A DNA stretch of 64,000 nucleotides, taken from positions 1,471,509 through 1,535,508 of the forward strand of contig NZ_QNHG01000001.1 of assembly GCF_003290025.1 (NCBI RefSeq). The letters run 5' to 3'. The translations under genes were made by a program, and so were the position numbers. Shown here in pieces: positions 42,917-51,718 of this stretch; the first letter of the stretch is position 1, and every line of letters starts with the position of its first letter. The notes beneath the pieces are model-generated. The model did no database searches, had not been told where the DNA came from, and was given only the letters and a program-made list of their open reading frames with translations. Source of the DNA: Pseudogemmobacter bohemicus. Its GTDB lineage: Bacteria > Pseudomonadota > Alphaproteobacteria > Rhodobacterales > Rhodobacteraceae.

Positions 42917-44749
42917 TCAGGCCGCAGCGTCTTCTTCTTCGGCGCGCTGTTGTGCCCACATCGCGCTGTAGCGGCCGCCTTTCGCCAGCAATTCCTCATG
43001 GCGACCCTGTTCGATCACCCGGCCCGCCTCCATCACCAGGATACAATCCGCATCCGCGATGGTCGACAGCCGGTGCGCGATGGTGATCACCGAGCGCCCC
43101 TCGCCCATTTCATGCAGGCTCTCCTGGATCGAGCGCTCGGTCTGGGTATCCAGCGCCGAAGTCGCCTCGTCGAGGATCAGGATGGCCGGATTCTTGAGGA
43201 TGGTTCGCGCGATACCGACCCGCTGCTTTTCACCGCCCGAGAGCTTCAGCCCGCGTTCGCCGACGATAGTGTCATAGCCCTCGGGCAGGCTCTCGATGAA
43301 ATCATGGATCTTCGCCGCCCGCGCCGCCGCCACGATATCGGCTTCCGTCGCATGATCGCGGCCATAGCCTATATTGTAGCGGATCGTGTCGTTGAACAGA
43401 ACCGTATCCTGCGGCACCACGCCGATCGCATCATGCAGCGCGCTTTGCGTCACATCGCGGATATCCTGACCGTCGATCCGGATCGCACCGCCCGTAACAT
43501 CGTAAAAGCGGAACAAAAGCCGTGCGACCGTCGATTTCCCCGAACCGGAATGGCCGACCAGCGCCAGCGTCTCGCCAGGGCCCACCCGGAAGCTGACACC
43601 TTTCAGGATCTCGCGCGAGGGATCATAGGAGAAAAGCACATTGTCGAAGGTGATCTCGCCGCCTTTCAGCGCGAGAGGCTTTGCATCGGGCGCATCGACC
43701 ACCTCGGCCGGCTGCGACAACAGGCCGAACATCGCCCCCATATCAACCAAAGCCTGGCGGATCTCGCGGTAGACCGTGCCAAGGAAACCCAGTGGCAGGG
43801 TAATCTGGATCATATAGGCATTGACCATGACGAAATCGCCGACCGTCAGCTGCCCCTGCTGCACGCCAAGCGCCGCCATCACCATCACCGCCACCAGCCC
43901 GGCGGTGATCAGCAGCGTCTGCCCGACATTGAGGAAGGAAAGCGACAGGCCCGTCTTCACCGCCGCCGCCTCGTAAAGCCGCATCGCCCCGTCATAGCGC
44001 GCCGCCTCACGCGATTCGGCGTTGAAATATTTGACGGTTTCATAGTTCAGCAGGCTGTCGACGGCCTTTTGATTGGCATCGGTATCCTGGTCATTCATCT
44101 CCTGGCGGATCTTCACCCGCCATTCTGTCACCGCAAAGGTGAACCAGACGTAAAGCGAGATCGTCACCGCCACCACGGCGGCATAGCTCCAGCCAAAGGC
44201 CAGGGCGAAGATCAGGGTGACAAGGATCAGCTCAAGGATCAGCGGCCCGATCGAAAACAACAGGAACCGGAGCAGGAACTCGATCCCCTTGACGCCGCGC
44301 TCGATGATCCGCGACAGCCCGCCGGTGCGGCGCGAGATATGGTAGCGCATTGAAAGGCGGTGAATATGGCTGAAGGTCTCCAGCGCAAGGCGGCGCAGCG
44401 CCCGCTGGGCCACCCGCACGAAAACCGCGTCGCGCACCTCCTGGAACAGGACCGAGCCAAGCCGCGCCAGCCCGTAAGCCACAACAAGCCCCACCGCGCC
44501 AAGCGCCATCATCCGCGCCGGGTCGACCGCGCCCTCGCCCGCCAGCCCATCGACCGCCAGTTTGTAAAACCAGGGCGTGATGACCGAAATCACCTTGGAC
44601 ACCAGCAGGAACACCAGCGCCAGCACCACGCGACGGCGCACCCAAAGCTGGTCCTTCGGCCACAGATGCGGCATGACCCGCAAAATGGTCTGCCAGCCGG
44701 AGGCCGGCGCATCAGGAGATGCGGTGGGGATCGGATCGGGACCGGACAT
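42917..44749 (-). CDS. Atm1/HMT-type ABC exporter
   Basis: 610 residues from MSGPDPIPTASPDAP; the frame is open 63 bp further but reads poorly. Six transmembrane helices (about residues 40-330) precede an ATPase domain with Walker A GHSGSGKS, signature LSGGEKQR, Walker B ILILDEATSALD and the H-loop TIAHRLST. The MNDQDTDANQKAVDSLLNYETVKYF stretch is characteristic of Atm1/ABCB7-like transporters, which export glutathione-linked sulfur or metal species. It is divergent from an ArsR-type regulator 105 bp away. Confidence 0.9.
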   Translation of the reverse strand: MSGPDPIPTASPDAPASGWQTILRVMPHLWPKDQLWVRRRVVLALVFLLVSKVISVITPWFYKLAVDGLAGEGAVDPARMMALGAVGLVVAYGLARLGSVLFQEVRDAVFVRVAQRALRRLALETFSHIHRLSMRYHISRRTGGLSRIIERGVKGIEFLLRFLLFSIGPLILELILVTLIFALAFGWSYAAVVAVTISLYVWFTFAVTEWRVKIRQEMNDQDTDANQKAVDSLLNYETVKYFNAESREAARYDGAMRLYEAAAVKTGLSLSFLNVGQTLLITAGLVAVMVMAALGVQQGQLTVGDFVMVNAYMIQITLPLGFLGTVYREIRQALVDMGAMFGLLSQPAEVVDAPDAKPLALKGGEITFDNVLFSYDPSREILKGVSFRVGPGETLALVGHSGSGKSTVARLLFRFYDVTGGAIRIDGQDIRDVTQSALHDAIGVVPQDTVLFNDTIRYNIGYGRDHATEADIVAAARAAKIHDFIESLPEGYDTIVGERGLKLSGGEKQRVGIARTILKNPAILILDEATSALDTQTERSIQESLHEMGEGRSVITIAHRLSTIADADCILVMEAGRVIEQGRHEELLAKGGRYSAMWAQQRAEEEDAAA

Positions 44750-44854
44750 GGATGGCCTTCGCGAGGGGCTCGTCTTTGCGGCTGCGGTCGCAAAAGCGGT
44801 GACCGGCGGCAATGGCGGCTTGTGTCATTTCAAGGTTTCGTGAATAATTGAAAT

Positions 44855-45292
44855 ATGGATCAGAGTAAAGACCCCGCCCCGCTGAAAATACCGGATGATG
44901 ATGCTGGCCTGCCCCGCTCTGTCTGCGACCCCGTCGCGCGCGCGCGCGCGCTCCGCGCCTTTGCGGCGCTGTCCCATGGCGACCGGCTTGACCTGATCCG
45001 CCTGCTGCTGCCCTCGGGCCCTGACGGTCTTGCGGCGGGAGAGATCGCGCGCCTGCTGGGGCTTTCGGCCTCGCGGCTGTCCTTTCACCTGTCGCAACTG
45101 GAACAGGCGGGGCTGCTGACCGCCCGCCGGGTGGCGCGCAATGTGTTTTATGCGGTCGACCCGGCCGGTCTGGGCGCCGCGATTTCGCATCTGCTCAATG
45201 ATTGCTGCGGCGAACACCCCGAGGTGATCGCCTGCTGCCAGGGGGCTGGCGCCCCGGCTGTGCGGGCTGAGCTCAGCGGCCCGGAATCGTAA
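44855..45292 (+). CDS. ArsR/SmtB family regulator
   Basis: 145 residues. Winged helix: [71 protein letters not shown] Cys-rich C-terminus ([15 protein letters not shown]) could bind metal or As(III). There is no Shine-Dalgarno before the ATG, so it may be leaderless. It is divergent from the Atm1-like exporter and may control it. Its 3' end overlaps the convergent LysM gene by 20 bp. Confidence 0.85.
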   Translation: MDQSKDPAPLKIPDDDAGLPRSVCDPVARARALRAFAALSHGDRLDLIRLLLPSGPDGLAAGEIARLLGLSASRLSFHLSQLEQAGLLTARRVARNVFYAVDPAGLGAAISHLLNDCCGEHPEVIACCQGAGAPAVRAELSGPES

Positions 45293-46781
45293 AAACCTGC
45301 CCCGGATAGATCAGATCCGGGTCGCGGATACGGTCGCGATTGGCCTCGTAAAGCTGGATATACAGCACGCCCTCGCCGAATTCATCGCGCGCAATCGCCC
45401 AGAGCGTATGCCCGGGCTGCACCGTGACCGATATCGCGGGCGGCGCCGGCGGGGCATCGGGCGCCGTGGCGACGGGTTCAGCCGGAGCGGGCGCCTCACT
45501 GCCCGCAGGCAGGGCCGGCGCGGTCTGCGGCTCAGGCGCGGCGGGCAGCACCGGCGCCTCCGGATCCCTTGCGGCCAGAGCGACGGCTGCGGGTTCAGAC
45601 ACTGGTTCCGGAGCCGGTTTCACAGCAGTCTCCGTGGCGGTCCCGGTGTCGGTGGCAACCCGCTCCGCCGCGTCCTCTGCCCCCTCATCGGCCCCCACAT
45701 CGAACCCTGCAGCAGCCCCGGCCGGAGCCGTCTCTTCCGGTATGTCTGCCGCAGGCACTACAGGCTCCGACACGCTGCCCGCCTCCTGCGGCGGTGCCGC
45801 CTCGCCCCCGACCAGCGCCGCCAGAGCCGCAGGGGTCTCGCGGCGGAACGGAATTTCGACACGCGACAGCACCTTGCCGCCGGCATCCAGCTGATCGACG
45901 CGCAAAAGGTAAAGCCCGGCGGCAATCCCTGAAAGATCCACCTGCCAGGCCCCCGCCGCCCCGACAGCAACCTCGGTCGGCCCAACCGGCACAGAATCGA
46001 GATAAAGGCGCACGAAAGCGCCGGGCGCACCCAAACCGCCGATCTGCACGATCTCGGGCGTCAGATAGGAAATGGTCTGCACCTGTACCGGCGCCAGATC
46101 GGGGGCAGCTGCGGCCCCCTCCGGGGTGGCGATTTCCTGAGGGGCCTGGAGCACCACCGCCCCCTCCTCACTGATCCTCAGCGCCACCGGCCCCGCTTCG
46201 GCCACAAGACCAGCTACAGGATCGACCACAGAATCAGCCTCCGCAACGGCAGCGGCAGCATCCTCTGCCGGCCCCGATACAGGCCCGATCGCAATAACCT
46301 CGACCGAGGGGATACGGCGCCCATCCTCCAGCACCATCACAAGGCTCAGGACCGAAGGCGAAGAATTGGGCGCGAATATCGTCACCAGCGCGAACTCGCC
46401 CCCCCGCGTCACCCGCGTCTCAGCGATCTGCGCGCCATCCAGCAGCACAAGGATCTGCGCATCCGGATCGCCCAGCCCCCCAATGGTCGCATGCCCCCCT
46501 GCCGCCACCGCCCAGGTGGTGATGACCGGCGCCGCGATTCCGGCAGGCGCCACAGCGGCCGCCTCCGGCTCCTGCGCTGCCGCGCCTTCTGCCGCCTCGG
46601 CCTGCGGCAGCGGCGAGACCAGCGCAGCCGCCTCGACATCCGCCCTGCTTCCCGTCTCACCCCCCGCCCCGTCTCCAGGGCGCCAGCCCGCGATCAGCGC
46701 CCCCGCAACGACAACCGCCCCCGCACCCGCAACAGTGACGACTGCGCGCCCCCCCGCGCCCAAACCAGCCCAGGCCTTCAT
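45273..46781 (-). CDS. LysM domain membrane-anchored protein
   Basis: 502 residues from [20 protein letters not shown]. One N-terminal transmembrane segment ([21 protein letters not shown]), a very long Ala/Pro/Glu-rich region with two Ig-like or SbsA-like beta modules ([44 protein letters not shown]), and a C-terminal LysM ([50 protein letters not shown]) that binds peptidoglycan. Common in Rhodobacteraceae as a periplasmic cell-wall protein of unknown role. Confidence 0.85.
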   Translation of the reverse strand: MKAWAGLGAGGRAVVTVAGAGAVVVAGALIAGWRPGDGAGGETGSRADVEAAALVSPLPQAEAAEGAAAQEPEAAAVAPAGIAAPVITTWAVAAGGHATIGGLGDPDAQILVLLDGAQIAETRVTRGGEFALVTIFAPNSSPSVLSLVMVLEDGRRIPSVEVIAIGPVSGPAEDAAAAVAEADSVVDPVAGLVAEAGPVALRISEEGAVVLQAPQEIATPEGAAAAPDLAPVQVQTISYLTPEIVQIGGLGAPGAFVRLYLDSVPVGPTEVAVGAAGAWQVDLSGIAAGLYLLRVDQLDAGGKVLSRVEIPFRRETPAALAALVGGEAAPPQEAGSVSEPVVPAADIPEETAPAGAAAGFDVGADEGAEDAAERVATDTGTATETAVKPAPEPVSEPAAVALAARDPEAPVLPAAPEPQTAPALPAGSEAPAPAEPVATAPDAPPAPPAISVTVQPGHTLWAIARDEFGEGVLYIQLYEANRDRIRDPDLIYPGQVFTIPGR

Positions 46782-46916
46782 CCGATCCCCTCTTCGTCGC
46801 AGCAGCGCCGGCCAGACAGGTTTCCCCCAAAAAGGTTTCCCATCGCATCCCGGCAGAATTTCGCCTAAAGGAAACCCCGATATCGCCCCCGCTGGCAATC
46901 GAATTCAGGAGTCCCC

Positions 46917-47471
46917 ATGCAGCTTCCCTCCATCTGCGTCTTCTGCGGCTCGCGCCCAGGGGCCAATCCCGCCCATGTCACCGCCGCCCAGGCCTTTGGC
47001 CGCGAGATCGCCGCGCAGAAATGGCGCCTTGTCTATGGCGCCGGCGATGTCGGCCTGATGGGAGAGGTCGCCCGCGCAGCCCAGGGGGCTGGCGCCAATG
47101 CGCTCGGCGTCATTCCGGTGCATCTCCTGGGGCTGGAAAAGGGCAAGCGCGACCTGACCACTTTCGTGATCACCGAGGATATGCATGAGCGCAAAAAGGT
47201 CATGTTTATGAATTCCGACGCGATTGTGGTGCTTCCTGGCGGCGCCGGCAGCCTTGACGAATTTTTCGAGGTCCTGACCTGGGCGCAGATCGGGTTGCAC
47301 AAAAAACCGATTTTCCTGCTGGATATCGACGGCTACTGGCAGCCGCTGATCGCGCTGATCGACCATATCATCCGCGAAGGCTTTGCCGCGCCAACGCTGA
47401 AAGACCTCTTCAACACCGCCCCCGATGTGGCAAGCCTGACCGCCGGCCTGCAAGCCCGGCTTGCAGCCTGA
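46917..47471 (+). CDS. LOG family (TIGR00730) Rossmann-fold protein
   Basis: 184 residues. ICVFCGSRPGANPAHVTAAQAFGREIA and RLVYGAGDVGLMGEVARAA fit LOG-type cytokinin riboside 5'-monophosphate phosphoribohydrolases; the hallmark PGGxGTxxE is present as PGGAGSLDEFFE, with Ser for Thr and the Glu kept. Bacterial members hydrolyse nucleoside monophosphates. GGAG lies before the ATG. Divergent from the LysM gene. Confidence 0.88.
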   Translation: MQLPSICVFCGSRPGANPAHVTAAQAFGREIAAQKWRLVYGAGDVGLMGEVARAAQGAGANALGVIPVHLLGLEKGKRDLTTFVITEDMHERKKVMFMNSDAIVVLPGGAGSLDEFFEVLTWAQIGLHKKPIFLLDIDGYWQPLIALIDHIIREGFAAPTLKDLFNTAPDVASLTAGLQARLAA

Positions 47472-47489
47472 CCAGCAGGCCGAGCTGTC

Positions 47490-47511
47490 TTCCTCTTGAC
47501 AAAAATACTCC
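47490..47511 (+). repeat. Single TTCCTCTTGA...ATACTC element
   Basis: TTCCTCTTGACAAAAATACT plus CC, a single diverged arm of the inverted repeat seen perfectly at 20927-20982, placed 18 bp after the LOG gene stop and between convergent genes. Confidence 0.45.
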
Positions 47512-47548
47512 CGCCGGAGGCATCCCCGGCGGGCCACAGGCGGTGGGA

Positions 47549-48616
47549 TCAGCCCATCTCGCCCGGCAGCACCACCCGCTCCACCTGGTAGCCCGCATCG
47601 CGGATCATGCTCACGAGCCCCAGATCGCCCGGCAGATGCGAGGCCCCCACCGCGATCACCGCATCGCCCTGATCGACGAGGGTGCGGATCCTGTCCATCC
47701 AGATCGCATTGCGCTCGACCAGCAGATAGCCCTCGGCCAGCTCCACCACCCGGCGCCCGCGCGCCTCGCCCAGCACCTGTTCAGGCCAGGCATTCGACCA
47801 GGCATCCATCACCCCGATCCGCCCCTGGAGGTAAAGCGCGAAACTGGTCTCGCGCGCGCCCGGCAAAGCCGACTCCGGCCCGAGATAAAGACCGTAAAGC
47901 AGCGTCGCCGCGCGTGCCGCCTCACTCCGATGCGGGGCGGTAAGCTCTTCGCCAAATGCCCAGGGCTGTTGCAGCCCATCGACCCGCGCCCCCGCCAGCC
48001 AGCCGGTCTGTGCGATGAAATAATCCTGCCCCGGCATGAAAGAGGCGCTGAAGTCCGAACAGGGATCGCTGAGCAACAGGCTGAACAGCCCGGCATCGCT
48101 CATCAGTGCCATATAAGACGGATCCCAGCCGAAGGTCGCGATCCGCTCGCCGATCTGCGTCAGAACCGCGGGAGGGAAATCCTCGCGGTAATCCGGCTCT
48201 GCGTCGGGCGGCGCCCACATCCAGGCCTGGTCATAGCTGCGGATCAGCGCCGCCCTGTCCTGCGGCTGCGGATTGAATTCCAGCGCCACCACATCGGCGG
48301 CCTCCAGCGCCGCAAGCAGCGCCTCGGGCAGGTCGAGGATGCTGCGTTCGGGCACATGATAGGTGCCCCAGAGCCAGGAGACCTGCCCACCCGGCGCGGT
48401 GATCTTCCAGAACCGGCCAAGACTGTTCGGCACCTCCGCCGCGATGGCTGCAAAGCGCACCTCTTCCGCCTCGGGCAGAACCTCGCGCCAGACGCGGATC
48501 TCGCCGGTGGTGCAGGCCTCGGCTGTGAACCAGTCCTGCGCAGCCGCCATCTGGCCAAAGCCGCCCCAGCCCGCCATCGCAAGGACCACTCCCCGCACCG
48601 ACCTGACCCACCCCAT
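47549..48616 (-). CDS. TraB/GumN family exported protein
   Basis: 355 residues from MGWVRSVRGVVLAMAGWGGFGQMAAAQ, a signal peptide cleaved after AAAQ. WLWGTYHVPE early in the mature part and VIAVGASHLPGDLGLVSMIRDAGY at the end are the two conserved TraB/GumN blocks (GTxH and GxxHL-G). The family has a proposed metal-dependent protease-like fold; function here is unknown. Confidence 0.82.
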   Translation of the reverse strand: MGWVRSVRGVVLAMAGWGGFGQMAAAQDWFTAEACTTGEIRVWREVLPEAEEVRFAAIAAEVPNSLGRFWKITAPGGQVSWLWGTYHVPERSILDLPEALLAALEAADVVALEFNPQPQDRAALIRSYDQAWMWAPPDAEPDYREDFPPAVLTQIGERIATFGWDPSYMALMSDAGLFSLLLSDPCSDFSASFMPGQDYFIAQTGWLAGARVDGLQQPWAFGEELTAPHRSEAARAATLLYGLYLGPESALPGARETSFALYLQGRIGVMDAWSNAWPEQVLGEARGRRVVELAEGYLLVERNAIWMDRIRTLVDQGDAVIAVGASHLPGDLGLVSMIRDAGYQVERVVLPGEMG

Positions 48617-48731
48617 CCCGACCGCCTTTCCTGCCCGCCACCTGCTCCGGGTGACTTTCGCCGCCAGGCGGCGCAATTGGAAGACGTGATAAGCCAGCGG
48701 ATCCGATCACCGGCCCGGGGCGCGACGGCCC

Positions 48732-49059
48732 TCAGCCGGCCTTTCGCCGCCTGGGCAGGGTCTGGATTTCACCCCGGGCCGGGATTGCAACGACCACCAC
48801 GAACCAGATCGCAAACACCGCCGGCGTCAGCAGAGAAAGCGGCAGCGCCCGCTGCGCGACAGCGATCTCACTGAAAATGCAGCCCGTATAACCCTTGATC
48901 GCATCTCCATTGCACCGCGTATCGGCCAGCAGCAAAGCCCAAACAGCAGATCACCACCGCACAGGCGCCAGTGTCGTGACCGCCGCCCAGAGCCCGCGCG
49001 AAAGCCGCCGGCAGGCGATGGATCGCAATCACGGCCATTGATGGCAGCAGAGCCGTCAT
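48732..49059 (-). pseudogene. Small membrane protein gene with a 1-nt frameshift
   Basis: Two frames join well if one T is removed from the run at 48941-48943: MTALLPSMAVIAIHRLPAAF...AVVICC continues as WALLLADTRCNGDAIKGYTG, CIFSEIAVAQRALPLSLLTP, AVFAIWFVVVVAIPARGE. The joined product has two hydrophobic spans. As the sequence stands, neither frame is complete. It could be a true mutation, programmed slippage or a sequencing error. Confidence 0.4.
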
Positions 49060-49125
49060 CGCGGCCCCCTGTCCCGCTTCCCACCCCATACCCCCTGAGC
49101 AAATGGGCACCGGGCCTGCAAAAAA

Positions 49126-49153
49126 AGGCCCTACCGACAGCGCGGCAGGGCCT
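49126..49153 (-). terminator. sodB terminator
   Basis: On the minus strand AGGCCCTGCC...GGTAGGGCCT is followed by seven Ts (plus-strand A-run 49120-49126), 26 bp after the sodB stop. A classical intrinsic terminator, and with TTTT on the other side also possible for plus-strand transcripts. Confidence 0.85.
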
Positions 49154-49178
49154 TTTGTCTCTCCTCAGAAGCCGCAGC

Positions 49179-49778
49179 TCAGAGCTTCGCGGCGACCGCT
49201 TCCCAGTTCACCAGCTTTTCGAGGAAATTCGTCAGGTAAGCCGGACGCTTGTTGCGGAAGTCGATATAGTAGGAATGTTCCCACACATCGCATCCCAGCA
49301 GCGCGGTCTGACCAAAGCAAAGCGGGTTCACGCCATTCTCGGTCTTGGTGACCTTGAGCGCGCCATCCTTGTCTTTCACCAGCCAGGCCCAGCCCGAACC
49401 GAACTGACCGGCACCAGCTGCGGCGAAATCTTCCTTGAATTTCGCGACCGAGCCAAAGCTTTCGGTCAGCGCTTTTTCCAGCGCGCCGGGAATGCCGATC
49501 TGGTCCGGGCCCATGATCTCCCAGAACAGATTGTGGTTCCAGTGCTGCGAGGCATTGTTGAAGATGCCATTCTGCGCGACGGCGCCGGCCTGGTAGGTGC
49601 CGGTAACGATCTCGTCGAGCGACTTCTTCTCCCATTCGGTGCCGGCAATCAGCTTGTTGCCATTGTCGACATAGGCCTTGTGATGCAGGTCATGGTGGAA
49701 TTCCAGCGTTTCCATCGACATGCCAAGCGGCTCAAGGGCGTTGTATTTATAGGGCAGATCGGGAAGGTGAAACGTCAT
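49179..49778 (-). CDS. sodB: Iron superoxide dismutase
   Basis: 199 residues from MTFHLPDLPYKYNALEPLGM. Metal ligands: His in EFHHDLHHKAYVD, His in SQHWNHNLFW, and Asp/His in DVWEHSYYIDFRNKRPAYL. The Gln in FNNASQHWNH and AGQFGSGWAWL favour the iron (SodB) type, though cambialistic enzymes exist. AGGAGCT precedes the ATG. Monocistronic with its own terminator. Confidence 0.95.
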   Translation of the reverse strand: MTFHLPDLPYKYNALEPLGMSMETLEFHHDLHHKAYVDNGNKLIAGTEWEKKSLDEIVTGTYQAGAVAQNGIFNNASQHWNHNLFWEIMGPDQIGIPGALEKALTESFGSVAKFKEDFAAAGAGQFGSGWAWLVKDKDGALKVTKTENGVNPLCFGQTALLGCDVWEHSYYIDFRNKRPAYLTNFLEKLVNWEAVAAKL

Positions 49779-50110
49779 CGGACTGAGCTCCTGTTCGAAT
49801 GGGGCGTTACCCCTGGAATAAGGGCGCATTGAGCGCGAAGGTCAACCCCGCAGAGGCGCCCGATGGGGAAATGAAACCGCCGTCTTTGCGCGAGATCGCG
49901 CCTTGCGCCGGATTCCGCCCGCCCCGGGCCGGCAGCTTGACCCGCGCCTGGGCCCGTCCCCATGTCTGTCCCATTACCCGCCCCGATACCTGCCTGCGGG
50001 CCCGCCCCCGGGCCGGGCATTGCGCCCTGGGGCTGAGCGCGCAGGCCGGGCATTCAGACCGCAGCAATCAGGCCGCAGCATCAGGCCACAGCTTCAGGGT
50101 CGGGGCCGGT
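49779..50110. other. Non-coding gap upstream of sodB
   Basis: 332 bp, very GC-rich, with short imperfect direct repeats: GGCCGGGCATT at 50012 and 50045, and CAGGCCGCAGCATCAGGCCA near 50069. No gene supported. It should contain the sodB promoter, which I could not define. Confidence 0.4.
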
Positions 50111-50524
50111 TCAGACCTGTTTGCAGGGGCCAGAAACCTTGTCCGGGCCGGGATTTCGGACAAGGCCCTCATCCATCCAGGCCTCGACACTGATCCGGCT
50201 GCCGCTGGCATCGAACCCCGCTTTGTAGCCGAAACGAACGACCCCTGCCCCTTGTTCTAATTTCAGCCGGACCTTCCAGCGCATATCGACAGCGCCGTCT
50301 TTCACCGTGATCGTCGCCGGCACAAAGCCCTTTTCCAGGTCATTCGCCCCAGGATCGCTGACCCAGCCCTGGCCGGTCTGATCGTCAAAGGCCACGAGGA
50401 GCTTGCCCGAGAAGAAGACGCTGTCGCGGTTGACCAGGTCCAGATCGCATTGCCAGAGCCGCGCCTCGGCAAAAGCGGCCACCGGTGCGGCGGCAAGGAG
50501 GCCCGCCAGGATGAAATGTTTCAA
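50111..50524 (-). CDS. Small secreted protein A
   Basis: 137 residues from a TTG with GGGAGA upstream, giving the clean signal peptide MKHFILAGLLAAAPVAAFA; an ATG 39 bp upstream is the alternative but spoils the signal. Mature start EARLWQCDLDLVNRDSVFFSGKL, then KLLVAFDDQTGQGWVSDPG. Two cysteines, one near each end (SGPCKQV), may form a disulfide. It resembles the neighbouring 154-residue protein in its CDLxV start and a later L-V-x-x-(F/L) strand. Function unknown. Confidence 0.65.
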   Translation of the reverse strand: MKHFILAGLLAAAPVAAFAEARLWQCDLDLVNRDSVFFSGKLLVAFDDQTGQGWVSDPGANDLEKGFVPATITVKDGAVDMRWKVRLKLEQGAGVVRFGYKAGFDASGSRISVEAWMDEGLVRNPGPDKVSGPCKQV

Positions 50525-50597
50525 ATCGGGTCTCCCGGGGAAAAGTCCTGCGATTTCTGTCATATTGGCCGCCGGACGAGGCGGGGCACAAACCTCC

Positions 50598-51062
50598 TCA
50601 GCCCTTCTTGCCAGGCTTCGCCTTCGGCGCCGCCTCCTCGCGGCAGGAGCCATAGACCACCGAGGGTTTGTTATCATAGCCCTGGGCATGGCTGCGCACC
50701 GAGATGGTGCCCTTTGCCCGATTCCATTTCGCGCTATAGGCGAAGTTTGCCCTGCGCCCGGTGGCGGGATCGCGGTAATTCTTCACGACCCAATCCAGCA
50801 CCGCGCCGCTGTCGTCGGCCTTCCGGCCAGCCGGAATCGGTTCGCCATAGATCGAATAGATCAGCGGATCATAGACCGCCGCCTCTTTGCCATCCTGTTT
50901 CAGCGAAATCACCAGAGGCGAGGCGCTGAAGGATCGCTTCGTGACCTTGAGGTCGCAGATCAACACCAGGTCTTTGGCCTGGTCTTTCGCCTGGGCCGTC
51001 ACGGACAGGACGATACAGGCAAGAAAGGCCGCGGCGAAAAGGCTGAACCCCCTGGATCGCAT
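50598..51062 (-). CDS. Small secreted protein B
   Basis: 154 residues. Signal peptide MRSRGFSLFAAAFLACIVLSVTAQA; mature part VLICDLKVTKRSFSASPLVISLKQDG, then DPLIYSIYGEPIPAGRKADD and a conserved-looking NFAYSAKWNRAKGTISVR, ending in a Lys-rich tail. A likely paralogue of the gene that follows 73 bp downstream. Family unknown. Confidence 0.65.
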   Translation of the reverse strand: MRSRGFSLFAAAFLACIVLSVTAQAKDQAKDLVLICDLKVTKRSFSASPLVISLKQDGKEAAVYDPLIYSIYGEPIPAGRKADDSGAVLDWVVKNYRDPATGRRANFAYSAKWNRAKGTISVRSHAQGYDNKPSVVYGSCREEAAPKAKPGKKG

Positions 51063-51169
51063 TCACATATCCCACATTGGCAGACGCGTTTCCGGCGCGC
51101 CGGCCATGTGAAACGGGCAAAGCGCGGGATGCAAGCCGCGATCTGCCGTAAATGCAGGATAAAACCGGC

Positions 51170-51718
51170 TCAGATCTCGCTGCCCGATTGCGCCGCATGG
51201 GTCAAAAGCCCCATCACATAGCCCGCGACCGAGCGGAAACAGACCAGGGTATAGCCGCCCTCGGAGGGCCAGAACGCCGCCGCCACCTGGGCAAAACGCG
51301 AGCGGCGGATCTCATCCTCACCCACCGCATCCAGATCGGCCGGGGTCAGTTTGCGCAAGACCTGATCGGCCTCTGGCCCGGTCACCCGGAACACCGCCCG
51401 CGCATCCGAGACATCGACGGCCAGGTGATGCGTACCCTCCATCGCCTTTGCGATCGCCGCCAGCGCCTTTGCGACATCGCCGTAAGGCAGCACCAGCAGA
51501 TATTCATCCGGGCTCATCCAGCCGCAGCTGTTGGCGCCGGCATGGGTGATCTTGCGCGCCTCGGGCAGATTGCAGCCGGTGGCGGCCTTGATCGCCACCA
51601 CCAGCCCTTTCGTGCCGGGTTTCGCGCGCAGCGTGATCATCCCCAGCGGGCCGATTTCTTCGACACGGGCAAAGCCCTGGCTCACCGCGCCCTGCAGGGC
51701 AGAAACCGGATCAGACAT
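51170..51718 (-). CDS. soxG: Sarcosine oxidase gamma subunit
   Basis: 182 residues from MSDPVSALQGAVSQGFARVE. GMITLRAKPG, ANSCGWMSPDEYLLVLP, and VDVSDARAVFRVTGPEADQVLRKL are typical of SoxG, which is related to the folate-binding aminomethyltransferase fold. Last gene of the soxBDAG operon; it overlaps soxA by 8 bp. Confidence 0.92.
   Translation of the reverse strand: MSDPVSALQGAVSQGFARVEEIGPLGMITLRAKPGTKGLVVAIKAATGCNLPEARKITHAGANSCGWMSPDEYLLVLPYGDVAKALAAIAKAMEGTHHLAVDVSDARAVFRVTGPEADQVLRKLTPADLDAVGEDEIRRSRFAQVAAAFWPSEGGYTLVCFRSVAGYVMGLLTHAAQSGSEI

Noticed and set aside
41923..43086. Overlapping frames of about 300 codons on both strands
   Set aside because: Arg/Pro-rich, no ribosome sites, mutually overlapping; only the stretch 42391-42789 shows similarity to a family.
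49126..49153. Possible small RNA gene
   Set aside because: The hairpin with T-run directly follows sodB and is fully explained as its terminator.
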